64,000 nucleotides of DNA from Macrostomum hystrix (taxonomy: Eukaryota; Platyhelminthes; Macrostomidae): the NCBI GenBank assembly GCA_950097015.1, contig CATNEN010000007.1:6624001-6688000 (forward strand), written 5' to 3'. The position numbers and the translations under genes were made by a program. Each line of letters opens with the position of its first letter. Position 1 is the first letter of the stretch. Shown in pieces: positions 1 through 11,136 of this stretch. The notes under the pieces were generated by a model. That model was not told the origin of the DNA, searched no databases, and worked only from the letters and a program-made list of their open reading frames with translations.

Positions 1-3000
1 GTCGGCGGGCGAATCTTCTCAGCCAGGGAGCTCCAGTTCCGGCCGCTAGCTAGCTGCAGCAGGCGCGTGGCCAGGCGGCGCTTCAACTGGCGCCACGTGT
101 TGCGGTGCCGGCGAAGGGCGTTCCACAGCTCAACCTGCGGGGCGGGTATGTGCGAGGAGGGGTTGGGTTGAATTGGGCTGTCTGGGATTGTGAAACTGAC
201 TTTACACAGTGGAGGGCGCATCCATTGCGCACTTAAATTTAACAGCTTTTACTCCAGTCCCTCTGGGTGCCATCTTATCTGAAATCGTGTCTAACGTCTG
301 TCTACCGTATCACCCCACCTTCCAGATCAACTCCAGGACACCGCACGCAGGCAATCACTAACCGTGCATTCGATCTCCCAGTCCAGCTCGGAAACGTCCG
401 GAATGAGCGTCGCGCCAACATTGCCAGCCTCGTCGTCGCTGCCGGCCAACTCATCTGAAGGAGACAGCTGACGATACTCAGCATCGTCGCCGTTCTCTAC
501 ACCATCTTCGTCGTCCTCGCCATCGGAGTCATCAGGCTGCGCCAGGTCGCGTGGATTTGGCGCCCGAACAGGATTGCGAGTCATGTCGTTGATGTCGTCC
601 TTGGTGAGCCGTTCCAGCTTCCGGTTGAACCACTGCAGCATCTGGTCGAATTGAGACAGCGGCGTCTGCTGCTGCGCCGATGCTGCCGCAGCTGGTGATT
701 TTGACGCCATCGAGTCCCAATCACCGGCCCATTGCTTAATCGATGCGGCTGACGCGTCCTCGCTTTCAATTTCAACTTCGCTATCGTCGCCGTCGCCGTC
801 GGCGTCCTGATCTGGCCGGGTGTCCACCGGCTCCGGTGCCGGGAAGCGAGCTGCCACCTGGGTCAGCTGCAGCACCATCTGGGCATGCTCGCGCCGGCGC
901 ACTGTCCGGTTGATTGCCTATGAATGAGATAAGAAACATTTTAGAAAATAGTAGAAAACCAATAGCGAATTGCAACACTTGCTACTGATAGTAACATGTA
1001 ATCTACGGACTCACCTGCAGCGCAGTCTGTCTAGCTTTGTTTCTTAAATTCGGATTTGCTTCGGTTAGTTCAGAGATCTTTCGCACCGCCTCCACCGAGT
1101 GCCGGCTTCGGGTGGCAGCCGCCACGTGGTACAGCGTATTGCCGTCTTCGTCACGGACACAGGGATCCAGCTGAGGATTCAGGTCGGGATCAGTTTTGTA
1201 TAGGGATACCAAATACTCGAACAGGTCGAAGAATCCGGGCTCGACGTCCAAGGCCACGCTGAGGGCTTTGTGCAGCGGATACTCGCCGAGGCAGTCGGAT
1301 CCCAGCAGGCCCAGCTGCATGAGCTGCGGCACGTCGCGTGCAAATTTTCGCACTTGACTCGGCTCCAGCTCCGTCAGGTCGCACTGGGCACCAGCGCGGC
1401 GCAGCAACTCCACCAGCTCCATTCGCTTCGTCATTTCGCCTCGCTGGTAGCCGGATAGCAACAGATCCTGCAGTGGGCGAGTTGCAACACGATTATTCAT
1501 CAATCAGTTACTGACAAGGAGACAGGCGACGGCGGTTGGCAATTTTATTCGTCTTAACTTAGCCCTAGAGCAACCTCACACTACCCACTCCTACAACAAT
1601 CCCACTGCAGTCCCACATTACCTACTACCACTGCAATTCGAAATTACCCACTCCCACTGAAATCCCACATTACCAAATCCCTCTGCAATCCCACATTATC
1701 CATTCCCTCTGCTGTCTGCAATCCCACATTACCCGCTACCCGCCAGCCACATCCCAGCTCCCGCTCGCGCACCTGCAGCCTGATAATTGCGGCCACGCTG
1801 CCCTGCCTGACGTCGGCCACAATCGTCTCAACCGCATGGACGCCCAGATAAAGTCTGAGTCCGTGCTCAAGAGTCCTTTTTAATTCTAGGCTGGCAAATT
1901 TTTCCGAGGCTCCCGCGTCGTAGTAGCACTTGAGCAGCAAGTGGATGGACTTCCAGCATTTGAAGCTGCCGTCTTCCGCAGTGTTGGTCTCCAGGGTGAA
2001 GAGGCCGTGTAGCAGGCAGGCCAGCAGGGCGGGCGGTTTCAACAGGCTCTCCGGGATGATGCGCGGCGAGATCAGGTCGCCCTGGGATAGCAGTTCAAGC
2101 AGGTCTGGCAGCAGGCGGCCCAGCAGGTCAGCGTGGGATTTGCTAAACTCCCGCTTGTGATCCTCGTGCAGCAGGGTGCCATAGAAGCGCAGCAACTCTT
2201 CGCGTTTTGATAGGCCGCGATACTTCTCCAAGCTGAGCTCGCACGACTGCGGAGGTAAAAATTTATATTTAATACAGTCTACAAGAGAAAGAGCTTTAAA
2301 ACTTTTCCGAAACCCACTCCTACTACAATCCCACACAACCCCCTCCTACTACAATCCCACACTACCCACTCCTACTACAATCCCACACAACCCACTCCTA
2401 CTACAATCCCACACAACCCACTCCTACTACAATCCCACACAACCCACTCCTACTACAATCCCACACTACCCACTCCTACTACAATCCCACACTACCCACT
2501 CCTACTACAATCCCACACAACCCACTCCTACTACAATACCACACTACCCCACTCATAATACAATCCCACACTACCCACCACCCCTACTACAATCCCACAC
2601 TACCCCCTCCTACTACAATCCCACACTACCCACCACCCCTACTACAATCCCACACTACCCCCTCCTACTACAATCCCACACTACCCACCACCCCTACTAC
2701 AATCCCACACTACCCACTCCTACTACAATCCCACACTACCCACTCCTACTACAATCCCACACTACCCACTCCTACTACAATCCCACACTACCCACTCCTA
2801 CTACAATCCCACACTACCCACTCCTACTACAATCCCACACTACCCACTCCTACTACAATCCCACACTACCCACTCCTACTACAATCCCACACTACCCACT
2901 CCGACCAACATTACCCACCAATAGATCTGCCCACACGTTTTCATCGTCAGAGCGTGTACACTGTCACTGCCCCTTAGGGTTGGCGAATCATTATCAATCC

Positions 3001-6000
3001 TATCAGCACATGATGATTCAATAATAACTGGCATTGCGTCAGCGTTATCCCACTCACCTGGCACAGGTAGGCACCGCCGCCGTCTTCGGAGATTAGACTG
3101 GCAGCATCGGCCAGAAGCAGGTCGGTTCGCTCAGGCTGCACGCCCAGGCGTTGAGCAAAATAATAAAACCAGCAGTGGTAGACTCGCTCGCCAGGATCCG
3201 TGTAGCTCAGGCAAGTCTCCGGGTATTGCAGGTAGCCGTACTCGGCGTCGGACGGCTTGTAATAATCGACCGCTTTGCGTCCCTTTTTATTTAAAGCTTG
3301 TGGATTAACGTGCCCGTATCTGATGGGTGGGTGGCGGGAAGGCAAATATTTTTAGAAGTTTTATTAAAAGTATTCGTACGAGATTTGATCCTTAATTCTT
3401 CTAGATTCGTAATACATAATTGAATCTGGACAAAGCCTATATGTGCTTATAAAAATTAATCAACAAAAGGACTACACTGTAAAAATGCTTATATAGTACT
3501 TTGATGCGGTAACATGTGAATAACAAGTTATTCATGTACTTTTTTCGCTATCAAAAAAAATTTTTTTATATTTAATTCTTCTTTAAGTTATTATCTTACT
3601 TAAATAAATATCTTTCGCCGAGGCTTCGTCTTTGCCTGCACAATTGCTTTGTGAATACAGAATATTCACAATTTTACTTCATTCGCGAAATTACGTATCA
3701 AAGCGAAAGAAAATGTTACATTATAATCCTTACGCTGATTTATTAGCTTTGATTTTCTAAGTCACGTGCAGGCTTTGCTTGCAAATTTAGCACGAATCGA
3801 ACGAATCGGGGGGTAAACCCAACCAGTGGCACAGCCGCAGCTATTGTGCGGAGCTTCCAACGAATTTGTACAACTGTTCAGTACATGGACTGGGGCGGCC
3901 AGATTTCTACCCCAGCTAATACGAGCGTACTGGTACCAATTTCACAGCAGAGTGAACTGCAGGAGTCCTGCTCAAGGACACAAATTCTTTCATCCTGAGA
4001 TACGAACACCCGACCTCTAGGACTTAAGTTCCAAAGCTCTGACCACAAGGCTAGAAGAATAGCTACCGCATCAGCAATAAAGAAATCTAAGCAAATAAGC
4101 ACGCACCTGACGAGCAGTTGAATAGCTGTGCAAGCGAACTCCTTGGAGTATTTGCAGCCGTGAATTTCTCCAGCCTCGCGAGCCGCGCCAATCAGGTGCA
4201 GCAGGGTGTCACCGGTTGTGTCTACAGCGCGAGGCCGATAGAAGTAGAACAGGAATCTATAAAGATCCAGCGAGCCCGTCTGCATGGCCCGGACGATGGC
4301 CGTGTGAAAGCAGGTTGCGCCCATGTGACCTATAAAATTTATAAGATGGGAAACGGTTTCAACCAAAGCATAATGGGTTAGCCTACTAAAAGTAGCATGA
4401 GATGCACTATTTTGTATCAATAACGGAATCTTGTATAAGAGCCACTACAGTTAAAAAGCCTAGTTACTATTCGGGCACGGCGCATTTTGAAACAATGGTT
4501 CTCTACTCTATTCTACCCACTAATCCAGCTCTCTGCTCAGTCGTGTCTGTTTATATTATTAGTTTAAAAAAACTACGCACGCACCTGCAAGCGAAGAATT
4601 GGGATCCAGGCCCAGCAGGCACAGTACAGTTAATAAGCGCTCTCCGTAGCGCCTCCACTGGGCTGGCGGCAGGGCCAGCAGATCCCTTGTAGGCGCCGAT
4701 CGGCACAACCGTTTCTGCTCAGACTTTAGCGACTCCAGCGCCGGGCCGGAGAATCGATGCCGGCCCGAGCCAAATACAAGCAGCTGGCAGAGCGCCAGGT
4801 AGTTCCTACTAGTCAAATGATACTGAACAGCTGGCAGCCAGATTGCAGCCTCCTGAATCTGCATTGACGACCGGAGGAAAGCCTTGCGCAGAGACAAAAC
4901 TGACGACTTGTGCCGCTTCTTGCCACCGCCGCCGCCGTCGCCACCGCCGTCTAGCAAAGCAGCGATCTCGGCTAGCACTGAGCTCAGCAACGGCCCAGAC
5001 GCGGAGCCCAGCGACTTCAGAGCATTGGAATCGGCTAGCCCGGCCAGGTAGGCGCGAGCAGCCAATCGCGCTGCGTTGCTGGGCAACAAGGCGGCTTTCG
5101 AAGCAGCAGCAGCAGCGGAGGAGGAGGAGGGGGCTGTTGAAGGGGCGGACTTGGCCAGCAGCAGGTGTCCAGCCAGCAGGTGAAGAATGGGAGGCGCGTC
5201 GCCTGCAAATTTAACGCCGAGGCTGATGGCACGAGCGGCCGACGTGCTTCGGGCTAGCGGGCAGACGGCAGTGGCGGCGCTGCAGGAGCCAACCCGGTGC
5301 TGGCCCTAAGGATTTTTTAATTCCCATGCATTAGTTAATGGTTGCCTAGCAGAATTCAGAATTCAGAAAGTACAGAATTCTAGCCTATAATTTAATAATC
5401 CCCAAAACACACTTCCTTGGGGATAAGTGGCGGAACAGTCTAAAGAGTTTGCCTCTCGCACTAAGGTTCCTTAGCTCGATTCTGCGACGAGGCGACAGTA
5501 ACTTTGGGCGTAAGAGAAGGCTGTGGGCTTGTCGTACAATGTTCAAACTTGAGGGCGCACCTCCAAGGCACAGTGAGAGTGTACACTGCCCGAAGGTGAG
5601 AAATTCCGGGGCAGGTGTGAGGGCGGGCCTGCGTACAGTATATCTGTGCGTGTGTAGTCTACTGCAACACTTTCCAAACCTGCAACAGTCATCAGTTCGC
5701 CTCACCTCGCTGTGCGGTGCCAAGTTAAGCGCCACTTTCAGCAGGGAGCCGGCCACGCGGGCCCTGAATGGCTGCTCTGTCACCCGATCCGGCGTCAGGG
5801 ACGGCCAGACCCGGTCGAACAGGCTGGCGTTCCAGCCGCCGCCGCCTCTTCCGCCGCCGGTAGCCAGATTTTCAACAATTTCCACTAATTCAACTTGACG
5901 CAGCGTCTGCGTGCCGCCACTATCTGTCAGGTTGATCAGGTAGGTCGGATCGTTGAACGGAGCTGCCAACTCCACCGACGGCCCGCTTTGGCTGCGGAGC

Positions 6001-7142
6001 TCGGCCAGCGTGAAGGCCAACAGCTGATTCCGGCGTTGCTGCCGCTTCATCTCATTCAGCAGGCAGTTCCAGGCGGCAGAGGACAGCTTCAGTTTGCGCA
6101 GGCAGCCAGCCGCAGTGTCGCCGACGCCATTGGCGACATTCTTGGAGGCGCCAGTCAGCGGCGCGCGATTGCGGCGCAGCCGACTGGAATAGCCGGGCGG
6201 ATCGGCGGTATCAAGGTAGTCGACGTACATATCCAAGGCCGCGCTGGAGCTGAACTCGTCAGTGGGAAATGAACAGTTGGCAAAGCAGGCGGCTACAACC
6301 TTGGGCACATAGTCCAGCAGGTTGATGTCTTCGTAGATCTTTACTAGCCAGTGATACGACTGCGGGAAGGCCATAGTGAATTCATACACCGTCAGACAAT
6401 AAAAAGTATCTGGGGGTCGTTTGAAGAGCGGTTAACGCATTTGCATCTCACACCTAGGTTCCTGACATTCATTTGGGGCGCAGCCGTCGAGAGAAGGCTT
6501 GGAGGCTTGTCGTGCAATTTACATCCTTGAGGGCCAACCTCCAAGGCACAGTGAAGTGTACACTGCCTGACGATGAGAAAGTCAGGGCAGATGTACACAC
6601 CTGTGTGAGCGTGTGCCTGCGTAAAGTAACTGTGTGCGTGTGTACTCAGGAGTCAGCGAAATGGGCAGAATTGCCACCTCGCTGGCTGCAGGTCTATTGT
6701 CACCAAATTATGTGCCATTGCCCACAGCCGCCCTGCAAATATTATTATTACCACTATCAGTATGTGTTCAGTAATCAGCGGAAAAGGTGAAGTTTACCTG
6801 TCGCAAAACCCACAGCTCTACCCATAACTAATAATACTAAGAAGGCTATCTATTTCTACGAAGAGAAGCCAAAGCTGGCCCCAGACCTACGCGCCAATAT
6901 TTCTTGTCGCATGAAAGTGCATTCCACGCGTCGTCATAGGCTGACTGTGTAGCTGACAGCTTGCGCCAGCAGGCCGACCGATTGCACAGGACCTTGGCCT
7001 TGGCAGACTTGTCCTTTGTGGTCTTGTCAATTAGGCCTATGCAGAATGAATAGAGCAGCAGAGCCGGGTGATAGTCCTCCTGACGGAAGTATTCGTTTCC
7101 GCGATCGCGAAAGAACTTATCATCGAAACGGAAATGATGCAT
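1..7142 (-). CDS. TPR and ankyrin-repeat protein, TRANK1-like (3' end outside window)
   Basis: Nine exons fit on the minus strand with agreeing phases: 7142-6887, 6409-5706, 5305-4585, 4329-4107, 3319-3058, 2246-1773, 1467-1015, 917-363 and 134-1 (continuing outside), about 1260 residues so far. Exon 1 encodes a TPR (FFRDRGNEYFRQEDYHPAL, then a second helix pair). Later exons carry ankyrin-type motifs: GATCFHTAI, GDTLLHLIGAA, EYPLHKAL and DGNTLYHVAA. Exon 8 is acidic and low-complexity; exon 9 is basic and helical. TPR followed by ankyrin repeats is the N-terminal order of TRANK1, whose C-terminus is a UvrD-like helicase; that part would lie left of position 1, so the assignment is inferred. 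The start is the first ATG of the TPR exon; an acceptor-like site (AAATTTCAG) lies about 40 bases upstream, so a non-coding first exon is possible. The 6887/6409 junction is the least certain. Introns host SINEs and a 26-bp satellite. Confidence 0.6.
1575..1745. repeat. Diverged copies of the same 26-bp minisatellite in the next intron
   Basis: The intron between exons 6 and 7 holds degenerate units such as CCCACTCCTACAACAATCCC and CTGCAATCCCACATTACCC. They resemble the 26-bp array at 2313-2902 but are far more diverged. Confidence 0.7.
2313..2902. repeat. 26-bp minisatellite in intron of the TPR-ankyrin gene
   Basis: About 23 tandem copies of a 26-bp unit built on CCTACTACAATCCCACACTA plus CCCACT fill most of the intron between exons 5 and 6. 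Units are nearly identical, with a few variants carrying CACCACCCCTAC. The recent homogeneity suggests ongoing unequal exchange or slippage. Confidence 0.9.
3800..4060 (-). mobile_element. tRNA-derived SINE, family A (copy 1)
   Basis: Read on the minus strand from about 4057, the head has an A-box-like stretch (GTGGTCAGAGC) and a B-box-like stretch (GGTCGGGTGTTCGTATCTC), followed by a body containing TTTGTGTCC and CCAGTCCATG. The same body occurs near 15.6, 17.4 and 34.1 kb. It lies in the intron between exons 4 and 5 of the TPR-ankyrin gene, antisense-neutral (same strand as the gene). Confidence 0.7.
5425..5690 (+). mobile_element. tRNA-Leu-like SINE, family B (copy 1)
   Basis: The head GTGGCGGAACAGTCTAAAGA matches the D-arm region of a leucine-type tRNA. 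The body shares CTCCAAGGCACAGTGA, GTGTACACTGCC and a TG-rich stretch with the copies at 6.4 and 12.6 kb. It sits in the intron between exons 2 and 3 of the TPR-ankyrin gene, opposite to the gene. It is the most diverged of the long copies. Confidence 0.65.
6420..6775 (+). mobile_element. tRNA-Leu-like SINE, family B (copy 2)
   Basis: Begins with AGAGCGGTTAACGCATTTGC, runs through CTTGGAGGCTTGTCGTGCAA and GCAGGTCTATTGTCACCAAA, and ends in an ATT-type tail near 6765. It closely matches the reverse complement of 12595-12965. It lies in the intron between exons 1 and 2 of the TPR-ankyrin gene, on the opposite strand. Confidence 0.75.
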
Positions 7143-8520
7143 TGCCAACCACTGGTTTGAGGAATAGGGACTGGCTGAAATTTTTAGCAAAGCAAATTAA
7201 TGAGACTCGCTATAGCTTTAACTCTTTTCTAACTCCTAAAACTTAGTTGTCATTGCAACCTGAAGCTGATGCATAAAAATGAAATGAAAACTTAAATCTC
7301 TAAGCTAGATTGCCAAGTTGCTACCCCAAATCTCCACTGCAGCGCCGGCAGTGGAGATTTTTATGATAATTTACAAAAATATTTCTTATAAGCCTAATGA
7401 GTAGCTAAATTTGTACACAGAATGTTTAAATTGTTATACATATGCATGCCATTTTATAGATACTGTCAGGCTTAATATAGAAATAAACCATTACTATGAA
7501 ATCACTATTACTAGTCTAAGTAAAATAATGGCATCATACAATGTTTACAATAAATTAACTAGCAATGCTCTAGTTTGAATCCAGAATTCTATCTTGAAAA
7601 AAGTTTAGAAACTTAAAATGGCTAGCTTTGTACATTAAGTTAAAAATCTACCTTTTATTTTACAGAATAATGTTGGAAATAATAGTTATTTGTGTAAAAT
7701 GTTTTTTCTGTAATGATATCTGCATACATTTTCTAACCCAATATGTTTTGTCATTCACTTGTCATATACTTGTTTTACTTTAAACACTTGAATGTACAAT
7801 GTGAGCAAAAAATATGCCCTGAGATGAACAGAGACCAGAGCAGTAAAACTGCAGCTCAGGTGAATGAAGAGAATAAACAGTCAATACTTCAGCTGAAGAC
7901 AGATTCTTGTAGCTAAGCTACTAGCCCCAGAAATTTAGCTTGGCATAGAGTGATCCTAATTCCTAACTATAATGACTAGTTAGTTGTCAATAGACTTTAC
8001 TAAATGTAGCCTTAGTCACTTTGTTAAGGGCTACATAACAAAAAGCCTAAGGGGCAAGATTAGAACATAGAACATATAAGGCCCTAAGGCTGTTACACTA
8101 ATAAAAGCCAAAAGGATTAGCTAAGGAGCATAAGAGTGATAATCCCAATTTGAAAGATTTATCATCTTTTTTTATAAAAACAGGACATAGTTATTTGCAC
8201 TGTATTTAAGTAAAGGCAATGTAGAAAAAAATTTAATGAATTTAATGTATTTATAGTCCAATTTATAAAAATTAGAAATGTTTACACAGCTGACAGAACA
8301 CATATTTTTAGTCATGCAAGGTCTGTAATAATTTATATAGTATGTTTAAGTATATTACTTCAGTTTTTACAGGTTTTCCACTGCTACTGCTATTTTATTG
8401 TATAATTCATGACTACCAGATGTTAATAATACATTTACTCAGCAACAGCTAAAACCCCCCCAACTCACGCTGTCACATGGGCACAAAAGTTAAGCAGCCT
8501 TTAATTCTAGTCTCAGTATC
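7143..8520. other. AT-rich gap upstream of the TPR-ankyrin gene
   Basis: No reading frame or known repeat is recognised here. The one structure is a perfect inverted repeat at 7328-7360 (13-bp arms, 7-base loop). The promoter and any non-coding first exon of the TPR-ankyrin gene should lie here, but no convincing core element stands out. Confidence 0.5.
7328..7360. repeat. Perfect 13-bp inverted repeat (hairpin)
   Basis: AAATCTCCACTGC at 7328-7340 is followed after 7 bases by its exact reverse complement at 7348-7360. It lies about 190 bases upstream of the proposed start codon of the TPR-ankyrin gene and is GC-rich compared with its surroundings. Confidence 0.8.
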
Positions 8521-8524
8521 ATGT

Positions 8525-8833
8525 GTAGGAACCACGAGCATGCAAAAGTGCCGTGACTCGTCGTGGCATCCTGATCACCAGCTGGTTGATGAACTCTTAG
8601 GGCAGCTGCTGCCAGGCATTCAGCACCACCAGTCGCAACTGTTCAGCATTCTGTGGGGCATCCTGCTGAACTCTTCGATTTACAAAGTCCCAGACATGCT
8701 TGATGGGGTTCATGTCTGGAGACTTTGATGGCCAGTTCAATGTGTGAATGCCCAGCTGCTCCTTCAGCATATACCAATCCCTTGAAATATTCAACAATGC
8801 ACTCCATAAACGTTTAAATGTATACCAACACAA
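8525..8833 (-). pseudogene. Tc1/mariner transposase C-terminal relic
   Basis: The minus-strand translation contains NWPSKSPDMNPIKHVWDFV, the Tc1-family motif (DWPxxSPDLNPIExxW) around the last part of the DDE catalytic core, followed by WQQLP, an in-frame TAA, then INQLVIRMPRRVTALLHARG, the usual Tc1 C-terminus (MPRRVxAVIxARG). The N-terminal DNA-binding region and the first catalytic aspartates are missing, so this is a truncated copy with at least one stop. The reading frame ends near 8525. A Tc1-like terminal sequence (CACATGGGCACAAAAGTTAAG) may lie just downstream at about 8474, but no matching opposite end was found. Confidence 0.85.
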
Positions 8834-8884
8834 AGTAAATATATACTGGAATTTCTGACATGCACTGGATGCACTGGAACTATG

Positions 8885-8962
8885 GCTAAAGAGTCATCAG
8901 AATGGGCAGAATTGCCTCCTTGTTGGCTATAGCTCTACTGTCAACAAATTATGTGGTAGGGG
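8885..8962 (+). mobile_element. 3' fragment of family B SINE (copy 4)
   Basis: AATGGGCAGAATTGCC, then TTGTTGGCTATAGCTCTACT and CAAATTATGTG, match the 3' part of the copies at 6.4 and 12.6 kb. The tRNA-like head is absent, as expected for 5' truncation during retroposition. Confidence 0.65.
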
Positions 8963-9288
8963 CCTACACATAAAAATGGCCCCAACTACGAGTATTATAA
9001 TGTGCTCTAAATAAAAACATAAGAAACCTGTGGAGCTGGCTTTTTTCTTAAAATTTGCAAATACAATTTGCTTAAAAGAAATGGTTTAAAATATGTTTAT
9101 TTTACAAAGAATTAAAAAGCAAACAAGGCCCATTAATAATAGTAGGCCTACTAACAGTAACAAAATTCAAATATGAAATTTAAAATATTGAATAAGCATT
9201 GCTAGAATTGAATCTAGCAATCTAGATATAGGCATGGTAGATAATTTTTTTGACTAAAATGCATTTTATAATATATATATTTTTGGCA

Positions 9289-9352
9289 TAGTTCTAGTTT
9301 ACTTTGCGATATTATTTCATAGTTCTACTTTACTTCGCGATATTATTTTTAT
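9289..9352. repeat. 31-bp direct duplication
   Basis: ATAGTTCTAGTTTACTTTGC plus GATATTATTTC occurs twice in tandem with three differences. It is short, AT-rich and has no evident role. Confidence 0.6.
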
Positions 9353-9424
9353 GTGTTTTTTGCATTTACATAGCATATTCTGCATCTGTACCCGAACCAC
9401 AACCCTTTCAGCTTAATCTGCACA

Positions 9425-9604
9425 ATGGCCGGCCGCCCAGCTGCCCCGAAATTTATTGTCCCACCTAATCAACTGGTCAATGCTGCCAACTTGCTGAATT
9501 ATACCAAAAGAAATTTTGGTATTCGGGAGATAGTGGAGGCAAGTCGCGACGACATAACAACCATGAGGTGGATGGCGAAGCATCACCTCATTGCCAACGA
9601 ATAA
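9425..9604 (+). CDS. Short GC-rich reading frame, 59 residues, unidentified
   Basis: An ATG at 9425 opens a 59-codon frame closed by TAA at 9602-9604. It stands out because its base composition and codon use are those of coding DNA while 1 kb on either side is AT-rich and non-coding. The product starts MAGRPAAPKF and ends with a helical segment REIVEASRDDITTMRWMAKH. A helix followed by a winged-helix-like end resembles the N-terminus of Merlin/IS1595-type transposases, but the likeness is weak and no catalytic domain follows. It could be a transposon remnant, one exon of a larger gene or a chance frame. Confidence 0.35.
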   Translation: MAGRPAAPKFIVPPNQLVNAANLLNYTKRNFGIREIVEASRDDITTMRWMAKHHLIANE

Positions 9605-11136
9605 AAAGATTGATCGATAGATCCACTTCATACTTTTTGACAACTTGTGATTTAATTATTAATCATATGATCTCCTTGATATGACTGTGCATCTTGAATT
9701 TCATTTTGAACATAGTCGCAACTTCATTTATTAAAAATTGTGTAGTTTTCTTTTTTGATTAAGTGACACCTGATTCACATGTAAAAAAATAATAAAGCTA
9801 TATTTGTTTTGAATATTCTGATTCATACAAGGAGATCAAAAATAGAAAATAAACTAACCATTTTGTTATACAGAAGATGCTAACGTTAATTTAAAACTAC
9901 GTATTCAGGACAGTCCTCAAGGACTACCAATATACTGGTTGTAAATATGTGAATAGCTTCTACGTCAATGCGTTTTCCTGGTAAAATAAATAGCGGAGAG
10001 TGGAGAGCGATTCTCTGAACCTGTTAGTTTTTGCTTACTCGCATTTTATGAGTGATATATAAATATGTCAAAACAGATAAACGAAATATTTCCTTTGCTA
10101 TCATTTTGCCAGCAAAAAGTAAAAATTTGCACGAAGTGACTGGACTTTCTGTTTTAGGGCCGCGTCCCGAAGGGGGCCACCATAGATAGATTTTGCGCGA
10201 CTATATTGGGCTTGGGTGCGCGTCAATGAATTGAATGATGACAATGACAATGAAGGGGCCGCGCCACCAATAATTTTAAGCTGGTTGGTTACAACTACTA
10301 CCCAAACCAGGCCAAACACACGATTTTGATTCTTTTGACTATTCACTTGTCATTCAAATGTACTCTAAAAACGAGTCGTTGGATGGCAGTGAAAACGAGC
10401 ATCGCAGCAGTGAAAAGGCGTTCGAGTGATTTTTTGAGCCCGCGTCAGTTTAGTTTAAATTAATTGTATTTTAAGCTCGAATGTAGGGTGCAGTAAAAAA
10501 ATGTGTGTCTTTAAACCAGGGACAATTTTATTCCGTGCACATTTGCTTACTCAATTGTAAAATAAACTTTATTATTGCATTTGTGCAAAACAATTACAAT
10601 GAAAAAATTTAGAGCTCCATCCTTTTCATTAGCGAAAAGTTATTTTGCTGCAGCAGATCGTACTGCAGTCTCTGAGCAGAGTGCGACTCACGAGATTACA
10701 TGAACGAGCCACGAGCTTTAAGTAGTAGCAAGTAATGTTAAAATAACATTATATTCTTAACTTGAATTTTCGACTACTCGTTTCAAATCGAAAAAACAAG
10801 TGAAGATAAAAACATTCAACAATTAAACTGCATAAAATTATAGCATTGCAACATTCTACTAATAACGCTCCGGATTGCATGTGCTTGGTGATGAGCTGGA
10901 GTCGGTTAATGGTACGTTTGTAATTAGGTTGTGGCCATGATGAAATTCCTTAAGAATAACGGAGTTTTAGCTAGCATTCCACGGAATGGACAAAAACGTA
11001 AGGTGGTGCAAGTGGAGATAAAAACAAGATCTAAAAGCTGTAACAGCTTCACCCTCCTCGTTCAACCTGGTTCTCAAAGCCTGCATTCAATCATAATCAC
11101 TCAGCACAGTAACTTGATTAGATAGTACAATAGTAC
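9605..11136. other. AT-rich gap downstream of the FkbM gene
   Basis: No gene is recognised. A short stretch at 10931-11020 translates as LKNNGVLASIPRNGQKRKV, faintly like the helix-turn-helix linker of Tc1 transposases, but it is too short to call. The 3' UTR of the FkbM gene probably occupies the right part. Confidence 0.4.

Noticed and set aside
3600-3790. Possible MITE ends (TTTGCCTGCAC and GTGCAGGCTTT)
   Set aside because: The inverted match is about 11 bp, internal to diverged AT-rich DNA, with no target duplication found.
10931-11020. Tc1-like DNA-binding fragment
   Set aside because: Only about 20 residues resemble the family and the surrounding frame does not.
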